From Hyphomicrobium sp. (GTDB lineage Bacteria; Pseudomonadota; Alphaproteobacteria; Rhizobiales; Hyphomicrobiaceae), in contig NZ_RXIZ01000008.1 in assembly GCF_003987855.1 (NCBI RefSeq), positions 196,853-260,852 on the forward strand: a stretch of DNA of 64,000 nt. The letters are read 5' to 3'. The notes under the pieces were generated by a model that searched no databases, was not told the DNA's origin, and was given only the letters and a program-made list of their open reading frames with translations. This document shows, in pieces, positions 57,109-64,000 of the stretch; position 1 is the first letter of the stretch, and each line of letters opens with the position of its first letter. The position numbers and the translations under genes are program-made.

Positions 57109-58989
57109 CTACTCCATCACTCGGAACGTAAAGAGCGTTCCGGCTTGAGGGATCTTGTCGAGATTAGCCGCCTTGGTCATGGCAGTCGCGCCGATCGCAC
57201 CGAACTTATCGTTGAGATCCAGACCCGCCGTAACGGGGACGCCAATCCATCCGCCGATACCCGACAAGATCGAGACATACTGCTTGCCGTTGACCTTGTA
57301 GGTGATCGGATTGCCGATGATGCCCGAGGCGAGCTTGCGCTCCCACAGCACTTTGCCGGAGTTGCGATCTACCGCGCGGAAGTCACCGCCGAGCGAGCCG
57401 TAGAACAGCAGTCCCCCAGCCGTATTTAGCGTGCCGCCCCAATTCGGGTAGGGATCCGGAATTTCCCAGTCTGTCTGGCCGGTAAGCACGTCGAACTTCT
57501 TGATCTTGCCGGTGATGCCCGGCTTCTCTGGGAACATGAAAACGTTGGCAAAGACGTAGACCGTGCCCTGCTGGGTATGGCTGCGTTCCTGCGGTTCAAG
57601 CTCCATGCACCAATTGTTGGTCGGGCAATAGAATTTGTTCGGTTCCGCCGGATCGACCGAGCAAGGCTGCTGATCCTTGCCGCCCATGGCAGACGGGCAT
57701 GCATTCACATTGCGCCCGCGTTCGAGAGGCGAGTGTTCGCGCACCTTCACCGGACGGCCGGTCTTAAGATCAATCTTTTCTGCCCAATTCACGGTTACGA
57801 ACTTGTTGGCACGCAAAAGCGTGCCGTCAGTACGATCGAGAACATAATTGAAGCCATTGCGATCGAAATGGACGAGCGTCTTACGAGCTCTTCCATCGAC
57901 GTTCATATCGACGAGAATGTTTTCATTGACGCCATCATAGTCCCACTGGTCGAACGGGGTCATTTGGTAGGCAAACACGGCCTCCCCCGTATCAACCTTG
58001 CGCCCGAAGATCGTCATCGACCACTTGTTGTCGAACTCGCCCGAGTTGCACTCTTCATGTGTTTTCCTCGAGCAACGATACGATGGGCTCCAAAGACCAG
58101 GATTGCCTGTGGAATAGTAGATCATCTTCAATTCGGGATCGTAACTGAACCAGCCCCATGCGGAGCCGCCGCCGATCTTCCAATCGTTGCCCACGTGGGT
58201 ATGGATGCCGAGGTCTTTGCCCGCGGTCCCAAAGTGAGGATTGGCCTTGTTGGTCTCGGGCGTCAGGCAACCGTCTTTATCAGAGCCGGTTGAATAGCAT
58301 TTCCAGACCTGCTTGCCGGTCTTGAGGTCGTAGGCGTTCACCCGACCCCGCGCTGCAAATTCATCGCCGCCGAAACCGATAATCACCAGGCCATCAGCGA
58401 TGAGCGGCGCGTTGGTAATCGTTTCGCCTTTCTCTGGCCAGGCATGCTTCACGACCCAGACTTCCTTGCCCGTCTGTGCATCAAGCGCCACGACGAAGCC
58501 GTCGAGCGTGCCAAACACTACTTTTCCGTCCGCATATACCGGTCCTCGATTGACGGTATCGCAGCACGCGCGAGGAACTGCTGTTTCATCGCGATCGGTT
58601 TGCTTCACGTAGTTCCAAACTTGCTTGGGATGATCGGGGTCGGAGAGGTCGAGCCCCTGCACGATGTTGCACTTGGACATTTCAGGGCAGCCTGAAACGA
58701 AGAACATCATCGGCTTCCCACCAACGTCACTGATGACGACGGGTTGTCCTTCATGCCCCCGCAGCGCGCCGGTCGATTGCGACCACACCATCTGCAATTT
58801 GGAAACGTTTTCGGTAGTGATGTCTTTGAGTGCGCTGTGACGCGTCAGGGCGTTGTCTCGTCCGGCAGATGGCCATTGGTTTGGGTCCTGCGCGAGCTTG
58901 GTCACCTCGTCATCGGCTAGCGCCGGCACGGATAAGCCGACCAGCGCTGCCAGTATTCCCGCAGCGAGGCGGAACCTGTTCGTCCTCAT
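57109..58989 (-). CDS. xoxF: Lanthanide-dependent PQQ methanol/alcohol dehydrogenase (XoxF type)
   Basis: A 626-residue periplasmic quinoprotein that oxidises methanol or another primary alcohol, passing electrons to cytochrome c. Signal peptide (1-25), eight-bladed propeller with W-motif repeats, and the adjacent disulfide C142-C143 in PRACCDTV over PQQ. Metal ligands are E210 in GGDEFAARG, N296 in STGNPGLW, D350 and the extra D352 in FDQWDYDGVNEN. The second Asp (DYD) marks lanthanide-type enzymes; calcium-type MxaF has Ala there. Several additional Cys residues (231, 241, 306, 314) set it apart from common XoxF. First gene of the cluster, with a 458-base upstream region. Confidence 0.92.
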   Translation of the reverse strand: MRTNRFRLAAGILAALVGLSVPALADDEVTKLAQDPNQWPSAGRDNALTRHSALKDITTENVSKLQMVWSQSTGALRGHEGQPVVISDVGGKPMMFFVSGCPEMSKCNIVQGLDLSDPDHPKQVWNYVKQTDRDETAVPRACCDTVNRGPVYADGKVVFGTLDGFVVALDAQTGKEVWVVKHAWPEKGETITNAPLIADGLVIIGFGGDEFAARGRVNAYDLKTGKQVWKCYSTGSDKDGCLTPETNKANPHFGTAGKDLGIHTHVGNDWKIGGGSAWGWFSYDPELKMIYYSTGNPGLWSPSYRCSRKTHEECNSGEFDNKWSMTIFGRKVDTGEAVFAYQMTPFDQWDYDGVNENILVDMNVDGRARKTLVHFDRNGFNYVLDRTDGTLLRANKFVTVNWAEKIDLKTGRPVKVREHSPLERGRNVNACPSAMGGKDQQPCSVDPAEPNKFYCPTNNWCMELEPQERSHTQQGTVYVFANVFMFPEKPGITGKIKKFDVLTGQTDWEIPDPYPNWGGTLNTAGGLLFYGSLGGDFRAVDRNSGKVLWERKLASGIIGNPITYKVNGKQYVSILSGIGGWIGVPVTAGLDLNDKFGAIGATAMTKAANLDKIPQAGTLFTFRVME

Positions 58990-59221
58990 GGATACTTCCT
59001 CCTAGCCTATTTTTTCTCAGTCTCCGCACCCCGCGAAAACTGAGGTGGCTTTCTCGCCGGCCGGCTTCAGGCAACACTTCTTCACCCTCCACGGCTGTGG
59101 CGGATTTGAAAGAGCTGCACTGCGAAAGATTAGTCCGGTCTCATTCGTTCGGCCGCGACATGAACTTGCGACCGTGCTGATTTCAGCGCGCAGAAATTAG
59201 GGTGCAAAAAATTCCTCAGCC

Positions 59222-59251
59222 ATGGGACGAGTTCCCATAGGTCATAGGAAC
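59222..59251. promoter_or_regulatory. Nested inverted repeats upstream of xoxF (possible operator)
   Basis: ATGGGA-CGAGT-TCCCAT at 59222-59238 is a perfect 6-bp palindrome with a 5-base spacer; GTTCC-N11-GGAAC at 59231-59251 overlaps it. They lie about 235 bases before the xoxF start in a 458-base region without a gene. A further TTCCCGGGAA lies at 59418-59427. A site for the LuxR-type regulator of the cluster is a reasonable guess. Confidence 0.4.
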
Positions 59252-59447
59252 ACTTCCCCTTCACACGCTTGTGATATTGTTACCTTCCGAAATCGCTTCG
59301 TATCGATCCCGCGCGCGCAACCATCGGGTGTTTTCGCTTCGCCCACAGGCATGCTGCGCGATTTCCCACCTGTATTGATTAAGAACACGGAAGGCGCACT
59401 TCCTTCCTGACAAGGCCATTTTCCCGGGAATGCGCGAAGCCCACCCT

Positions 59448-60593
59448 TCAGTGTGCGCGAACGAGCTGCGCGATATGTTCCGCTAGCACATCGATATCCT
59501 GCACGCCGTCACTATCGGCGAGCAACACGACAGATACCCAGTCAGAGTTCTTGGGCTGAACGATCAGATTGAATGAGGTGTAACCCGATACGGTGCCGCT
59601 ATGAAAATAGCGATCGACCTCGTCTTTATGTGAAACGAACCAACCTGCGCCATAATAGGTCCATGCATCCACGCGTCCGCTGTCGGAAAACATGACGGCT
59701 CGCATGCCGGCGCTCAGCGCATTACCCGCCATAAGCTCGGAATTCCATTTAAAGATGTCGATGACGGTCGAAGCCACATCGCCACTGCCCTTGAGCCAGT
59801 CGGGCTGAAAGAAACGAGGACGGCGTCCATAGTGGGGAGTTGCGAGCCCAGCGGCGATATGCGGATCGGCGCGAAATCCGGTGTCACTCAATCCCAAGCG
59901 AACGAAGATCTCGTCTTCAAGGATCTGGTGGTAGCTGCGCGTCGAACCAGCGACTGCGAGCTGTTCCATGATTTCCGAAAGCAAGAAGTAGCTTGTGTTC
60001 GAATATTCAAAAGACCCCGGATACCCGCTCGGTCGATAGCCTTTGATAGCCGTCAGAAGCTGCCGGGCAGGAACCGCGCCCCATGGGTCCAAATCACGCG
60101 GCGGACGCCGTGTGTAGTTCGGAAGATTGGACGTCATGGACAGAAGGTTGCTGATCGTGATGGGTGGTCCACCTTCGAGTTGCCAATCGTGAGCGGCATC
60201 GAGAATGTCAGCGACTGGCGTATCCAATTTGATCGTCTCCGAGCGCCCCCGAATACTCGCCCCTTTGTCGATGAGGCGTAACAATGCCGCCGCTGTGAAT
60301 TGCTTCGTAATAGATCCGACCATGTAGATGGTGCGTGCCGTAGCGGGACGACCTGGCGAGGCGCTGCCGAAGCCATCTGCATACAAGAGCGTTCCTGCGC
60401 GGCCGATCGCAACGCTCATGCCTGAGATGGCGGGAGCGCCAGAGTCGGCAGGAGGATTCATGAAGCTGGTGACCAGCTTGCCGGTCTCGATGGCCAAAGA
60501 GGTATCAGCTTCCAATGCTTCCGCATCAAGCAAGCCGAGAAGCAACAAGCAGAGGGCAACAGATACCGTCTTGGCCAGCGCTAGACGCATCAT
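59448..60593 (-). CDS. Exported serine hydrolase, beta-lactamase class C/EstB family
   Basis: A 381-residue protein with a signal peptide (about 1-26) and a class C beta-lactamase fold. The nucleophile is in MVGSITKQFTAAALLRLIDK (S-x-x-K), the Tyr motif is FEYSNTSYFLLSEI (YSN), and the third motif is HSGTVSG. Such proteins are mostly esterases or D-amino-acid peptidases rather than antibiotic-resistance enzymes. The substrate is unknown. It stands alone between the xoxF promoter region and the divergent SoxYZ gene. Confidence 0.88.
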   Translation of the reverse strand: MMRLALAKTVSVALCLLLLGLLDAEALEADTSLAIETGKLVTSFMNPPADSGAPAISGMSVAIGRAGTLLYADGFGSASPGRPATARTIYMVGSITKQFTAAALLRLIDKGASIRGRSETIKLDTPVADILDAAHDWQLEGGPPITISNLLSMTSNLPNYTRRPPRDLDPWGAVPARQLLTAIKGYRPSGYPGSFEYSNTSYFLLSEIMEQLAVAGSTRSYHQILEDEIFVRLGLSDTGFRADPHIAAGLATPHYGRRPRFFQPDWLKGSGDVASTVIDIFKWNSELMAGNALSAGMRAVMFSDSGRVDAWTYYGAGWFVSHKDEVDRYFHSGTVSGYTSFNLIVQPKNSDWVSVVLLADSDGVQDIDVLAEHIAQLVRAH

Positions 60594-60718
60594 CCCTTTC
60601 CTCGATCCGGCGAGGTCTATTCGAAAACAGGAATATTTCCCTGTCGAAATCGCAATTGCAACCGGGCCGTTCGAGTTATTCTCGATCGTACGCGGTGCAA
60701 GGGGTTTACCCCTAACTC

Positions 60719-61561
60719 ATGGTGTCCGGAATGAATGAGAACGTGCATGGCCGGCGAGTGGTCATTCGAGCGTGTATCGGCCTGATGGCAGCCATTTCGA
60801 TAGCGAGCGCAGCGCGCGCGGATGACGATCCCTGGCCGGGTCTCAGAAAAGAGCTCTTTCAAGACAGGCCCCTCGCCGAAGACGCCACCATTCAGCTGTT
60901 TGCACCCAACCAAGCGGACGATGCTGCCGCAGTACCTGTGGCTATTGCGATTTCGCCCATGATGGTTCCCGGGGCGAAGTCCCTGACATTGATGATCGAC
61001 CGCAACCCAGTTCCGGTCGCGGCACAATTCACGTTTGGAGATGCTTACCGACGCGGCCCCGACATCGGCGAAAGGACAATCGCGACGCGTATCCGTGTTG
61101 ACGCCTTCAGTCGCGTGCGCGCGATCTTGGAGACGACCGATGGACGCCTGCACATGGTCTCCAAATTCGTGATAGGATCCGGAGGATGCTCTGCACCGGC
61201 ATCGAAGGATACTGAAGTCGCGTTGGCGCAACTCGGCAAGGCACGTCTCGTCATACGCCGCGACGACGCCAAGGGCCCGAACTGGCGCGAAGCACGGGTC
61301 ATGATCAAGCATCCGAACTTCACGGGTATGCAAATGAATAGCAGGACCGGTGACTACACCCCGGCCCGCTTTGTCAACGCCATAGAAGTCAAGCAAGGTC
61401 AGGACGTCATCTGGTCTATGGCAGGAGGCATCTCCATTTCCGAGGACCCGAATATTCGCTTCACGTTCGCAGCTGACAGCCTCGCCGATCTCGAGCTCAA
61501 CGCAAGCGATACGTCGGGAGCGAAATTCAAGGCGACCGGCTCGATATCTCCGCCTTCCTGA
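60719..61561 (+). CDS. Quinoprotein-associated SoxYZ-like fused carrier protein
   Basis: A 280-residue exported protein joining a SoxY-like and a SoxZ-like domain. Signal sequence (about 12-35), SoxY part with DATIQLFAPNQADDAAAVPV and a conserved GSGGCSAPASKD (Cys near residue 158), then the SoxZ part with VMIKHPNFTGMQMNSRTGDY and VNAIEVKQGQDVIWSMAGG. Carriers of this fused type occur in alcohol and methanol dehydrogenase loci rather than in thiosulfate oxidation. The partner oxidase is not known. ATG 60731 is a possible alternative start. The end overlaps convergent vwa by 35 bases. Confidence 0.85.
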   Translation: MVSGMNENVHGRRVVIRACIGLMAAISIASAARADDDPWPGLRKELFQDRPLAEDATIQLFAPNQADDAAAVPVAIAISPMMVPGAKSLTLMIDRNPVPVAAQFTFGDAYRRGPDIGERTIATRIRVDAFSRVRAILETTDGRLHMVSKFVIGSGGCSAPASKDTEVALAQLGKARLVIRRDDAKGPNWREARVMIKHPNFTGMQMNSRTGDYTPARFVNAIEVKQGQDVIWSMAGGISISEDPNIRFTFAADSLADLELNASDTSGAKFKATGSISPPS

Positions 61562-62282
61562 CGGGGGTCGATTGTTGCGTATGCGACGCCGCCAGTTGGC
61601 AAGTCAGCGTTCTACGAAGTGCATCGGCGAGCTCATCCTCACTCTCGACGGCAAGGTATAGGCCACCCGTTTGCTCCGCCAGACAACGAGCTCCAAAAAC
61701 CGCCCCGAGACCAGCCGCATCACGATGCCTATAGCCGATGACGTGGATCGTCATATCCGCGGCTTTAGCCTTTAGCGCATCTGCCATCTCGCACGGCTTG
61801 CCCGCGCAGGTCTCCTCCCCGTCCGTCAGAAGAACGATCACAGCCGGGCTACTTCGATAGTCGAGAACTTCCGCTGCGTCTTTGACCGACTGGGTCAGAG
61901 GCGTCCTCCCTGCTGGTTGGACTTTATCGACCTCCGATACGATCAGAGACGCAGCATTCGTCTGCGGCCGAACCTTAAGTTCGATGCTGTCGCACTGATT
62001 ATACGCGCCCTCACCGTAGATGATGAGCCCCATCCGTCGCGAGCGGGGAATCTCCGGAAGTATCCGATGCAGTGCGCGCTTGACGCGCGCGATATGAGGT
62101 TCTTTCGTCGTCAGATCGGTGGTGCCCATCGAACCTGATGCATCGAAGACGAACATCAGATCTTTCATGCATTCGCCGCTCTTGTCTTCGCATCGCGCGA
62201 CAATGGGGACTGCGGCCATCACGCCCGCCAAGAAGGCGATCACCACCTGCTTTCTCCGAGGCAATGCAATCTGATATTTCAT
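61527..62282 (-). CDS. Exported VWA-domain protein
   Basis: A 251-residue protein with a signal segment (about 11-30) and a VWA domain: metal-ion site LMFVFDASGSMGTTDLTTKE, AGRTPLTQSVKDAAEVLDYR and VIVLLTDGEETCAGKPC, ending with MTIHVIGYRHRDAAGLGAV. Several Cys may form disulfides. Its ATG overlaps the stop of the WD40 gene, so the two are translated together. VWA proteins bind partner proteins in a metal-dependent way. Confidence 0.8.
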   Translation of the reverse strand: MKYQIALPRRKQVVIAFLAGVMAAVPIVARCEDKSGECMKDLMFVFDASGSMGTTDLTTKEPHIARVKRALHRILPEIPRSRRMGLIIYGEGAYNQCDSIELKVRPQTNAASLIVSEVDKVQPAGRTPLTQSVKDAAEVLDYRSSPAVIVLLTDGEETCAGKPCEMADALKAKAADMTIHVIGYRHRDAAGLGAVFGARCLAEQTGGLYLAVESEDELADALRRTLTCQLAASHTQQSTPVRKAEISSRSP

Positions 62283-63388
62283 GGTGACGATAACTGCGAC
62301 ACGTCCCAGACTCGGACTTTGCCATCATAGGATGCCGTAACCACCTCCCGTCCGCTCGGCGAAAATTCCGCATCTTCAACCTCCATCAGATGCCCCGCCA
62401 GTGTCAGCAGCAGAGCCCCTGAGCGCGCATCCCAGATACGTGCCGTCTTGTCATGCGAGGCGGTGAGAAGATGGGAGCCATCCGGGCTTAAAGCCAAACG
62501 CATGACATATCGATCGTGGCCAGCGAAGGTCGCGACGGCAGTGCCTGTCGAGATATCCCAAAGTTTCGCAGTTTTGTCCGTCGAAGCTGAATAGACCTTG
62601 TTGCCGGAGCGATCGAAGATGACGCGTAACACGCCGCGCTGGTGTCCTTCGAGCTTTCGGATTAGTTGGCCGGTCGACGCATTCCAGATGCGAACGATCT
62701 TGTCGCTCGACGACGTTGCGATTTTCGATCCATCCGGGCTGAAGGTTGCGCTCGTCACCATGCCGGTATGGTCGCCCAATGCAAATCGCAACGCTCCTGT
62801 CTTTGCGTTCCAAATCCGCGCGCTCCGGTCGTTTGATGCAGTGACGATAAGCGAGCCGTCAGGGCTGAATTCCAAATCGCCAATGTTCCCCTCGTGGCCT
62901 GATAGTTTCAGTAGCTCTTTCCCCGTCGAGGAATCCCATACGCGGGCGGTGGTATCGAGAGAGCCAGTCGCTATACGAGACCCGTCGGGACTGAAGGCAA
63001 GAGCTTCAACCATGGCCGTATGACCAACCAGCTCTCCGATCGAAGCGCCTGTCACGCCATTCCAAATCCGCCCGCTCCCGTCGCGCGCAACGGTCACAAC
63101 AGTTTTGCCATCAGGACTGAACGCCGCATTGCGGACTCCTTCCGCATGCCCCGTTAGCGTTGCGATCTCCACACCCGTCTGCGCATTCCAAAGCTTCGCC
63201 GTCTTATCGTTCGAGGCCGTCAAGATGCGCAATCCATCGGGACTGAACCTTGCCACCCAGACATCGCTGGTGTGACCCGACAGGACAAGTCGCGGTCCGG
63301 TTGCTGTTTGGCCGTCTGCCAGCAAATGAAAAGGACTTGTGAGCAGAAAACCGACAAAGACCAAACTGAAAGAAAGTGGGCGCAGCAT
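62279..63388 (-). CDS. Exported WD40-repeat protein
   Basis: A 369-residue protein with a signal peptide (MLRPLSFSLVFVGFLLTSPF) and eight WD40 units starting GH or DH: GHTSDVWVARFSPDG, GHAEGVRNAAFSPDG, GHTAMVEALAFSPDG, GHEGNIGDLEFSPDG, DHTGMVTSATFSPDG, GHQRGVLRVIFDRSG, GHDRYVMRLALSPDG and GHLMEVEDAEFSPSG. It makes one propeller. ATG 63388, with GGGAG upstream, is chosen; the frame is open to 63487. Coupled to the VWA gene by an ATGA overlap. Confidence 0.85.
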   Translation of the reverse strand: MLRPLSFSLVFVGFLLTSPFHLLADGQTATGPRLVLSGHTSDVWVARFSPDGLRILTASNDKTAKLWNAQTGVEIATLTGHAEGVRNAAFSPDGKTVVTVARDGSGRIWNGVTGASIGELVGHTAMVEALAFSPDGSRIATGSLDTTARVWDSSTGKELLKLSGHEGNIGDLEFSPDGSLIVTASNDRSARIWNAKTGALRFALGDHTGMVTSATFSPDGSKIATSSSDKIVRIWNASTGQLIRKLEGHQRGVLRVIFDRSGNKVYSASTDKTAKLWDISTGTAVATFAGHDRYVMRLALSPDGSHLLTASHDKTARIWDARSGALLLTLAGHLMEVEDAEFSPSGREVVTASYDGKVRVWDVSQLSSP

Positions 63389-63582
63389 TCGCACGGCTCC
63401 CGAGATTGGATCGCGCGGGACAATGAGAAGGTCGACGCACCCTTCACAACGGGAATAATTCCCAAACTTTTCTTCCAGATCATCCAACTATTGCGCCCCG
63501 CAACGCGGCGGCCGTAGAGATCGCTCCTACAAAAGCACGCCATTGACGACGACAAGAACAATGTGCCCGTTGGAGGAATTGA

Positions 63583-64000
63583 ATGCGCGACCTAGGTTGG
63601 CTCTCTGCATCTCTGTTTATTCTCGGCGTGTCCTCAGGACCGACTTTCGGCGACGTGGCTGCAACGACATTGCCTGAGAGAAAAGCGGGCCTTTGGGAAC
63701 TCAAAACCCAAATGGATGAGGGCAATGGCCCGAAAGATCAGGTCATGAAGATGTGCATCGATGCGGATATGGAGAAGAATACAGTCATGGGGAGCATCGC
63801 TGATCACAAGGCAAATTGCTCCGCCTACAACATCAAGACATCGGGCGGCAGCACAATCGTCGATGCCGACTGTGTTTATAATGGCCGCAAGGTGGTCAGC
63901 ACGACCAACATGTCGGGCGATTTCCAGTCCACATTCAAAATCACGATCGACAGCACCACGACGGATCCTAAGCAAACGGCTCAGAGCGTCGTCGTGAAAC
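63583..64000 (+). CDS. DUF3617 family protein, partial
   Basis: The first 139 codons of an exported protein: signal peptide (about 1-23), then LPERKAGLWELKTQMDEGNG, MCIDADMEKN and CSAYNIKTSGGSTIVDADCV, the DUF3617 pattern. The gene runs past the window end. GGAGGAA lies five bases before ATG 63583. The family has no known function and is found in the periplasm of many proteobacteria. Confidence 0.8.
   Translation, partial: MRDLGWLSASLFILGVSSGPTFGDVAATTLPERKAGLWELKTQMDEGNGPKDQVMKMCIDADMEKNTVMGSIADHKANCSAYNIKTSGGSTIVDADCVYNGRKVVSTTNMSGDFQSTFKITIDSTTTDPKQTAQSVVVK

Overview
The window is chromosomal DNA from a GC-rich alphaproteobacterium of the order Hyphomicrobiales (Rhizobiales), most likely a methylotroph related to Hyphomicrobium. 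The main evidence is a FeuN/FeuP/FeuQ-type regulatory locus, a MucR/Ros regulator, DUF1491, DUF1214/DUF1254 and DUF5330 proteins, a DnaA-domain-IV plus DUF6456 gene pair, and a lanthanide-type (XoxF) methanol dehydrogenase cluster. Identifications are from reading the sequence and from memory of protein families; no database search was run.

Layout. 0-1.2 kb: FeuNPQ-like two-component locus. 1.3-5.5 kb: decayed gene transfer agent (GTA) or prophage packaging genes (small terminase, large terminase, broken portal fused to a GH108 endolysin and a holin-like tail), invaded by five copies of a 41-bp palindrome. 5.6-12.6 kb: housekeeping genes (YcgN, PBP1A, DUF1214/1254, SufE). 12.6-15.6 kb: a GIY-YIG nuclease gene bracketed by repeats, a pair resembling the GTA activators GafZ/GafY, and MucR. 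15.9-33.6 kb: oligopeptidase B, cytochrome P460, an orphan PP-loop protein, a membrane protein with a primase-type winged helix, CutA, NAD kinase, nitroreductase, a VWA/beta-sandwich locus, an amino-acid binding protein, cystathionine beta-lyase and an L,D-transpeptidase, ending at tRNA-Arg(TCG). 34-44 kb: small secreted proteins, a two-gene LigD system, sulfotransferase, NUDIX, truncated globin, FkbM methyltransferase and NADAR protein, with an ABC-ATPase relic.

44.5-49.4 kb: a compact operon for two CydA-like membrane proteins and c-type haems, followed upstream by a DUF2244 protein between two related Cys-rich small proteins. 49.5-59.3 kb: the PQQ/lanthanide alcohol oxidation cluster on the minus strand: xoxF, a XoxJ-like binding protein fused to ankyrin repeats, a methanol-metabolism cytochrome c, an ABC-type binding protein, a YVTN beta-propeller, a sensor kinase, a LuxR-type regulator and an SRPBCC protein. 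59.4-64 kb: a serine beta-lactamase-like hydrolase, a fused SoxYZ carrier of the quinoprotein-associated type, a WD40/VWA pair and a DUF3617 protein cut by the window end.

The strongest leads are: a pair of sequence elements shared by the promoter regions of the GafY-like gene and of the GTA packaging genes, one of them resembling a DnaA box; the in-gene palindrome family; the XoxJ-ankyrin fusion; and the two-CydA-like plus haem c operon.
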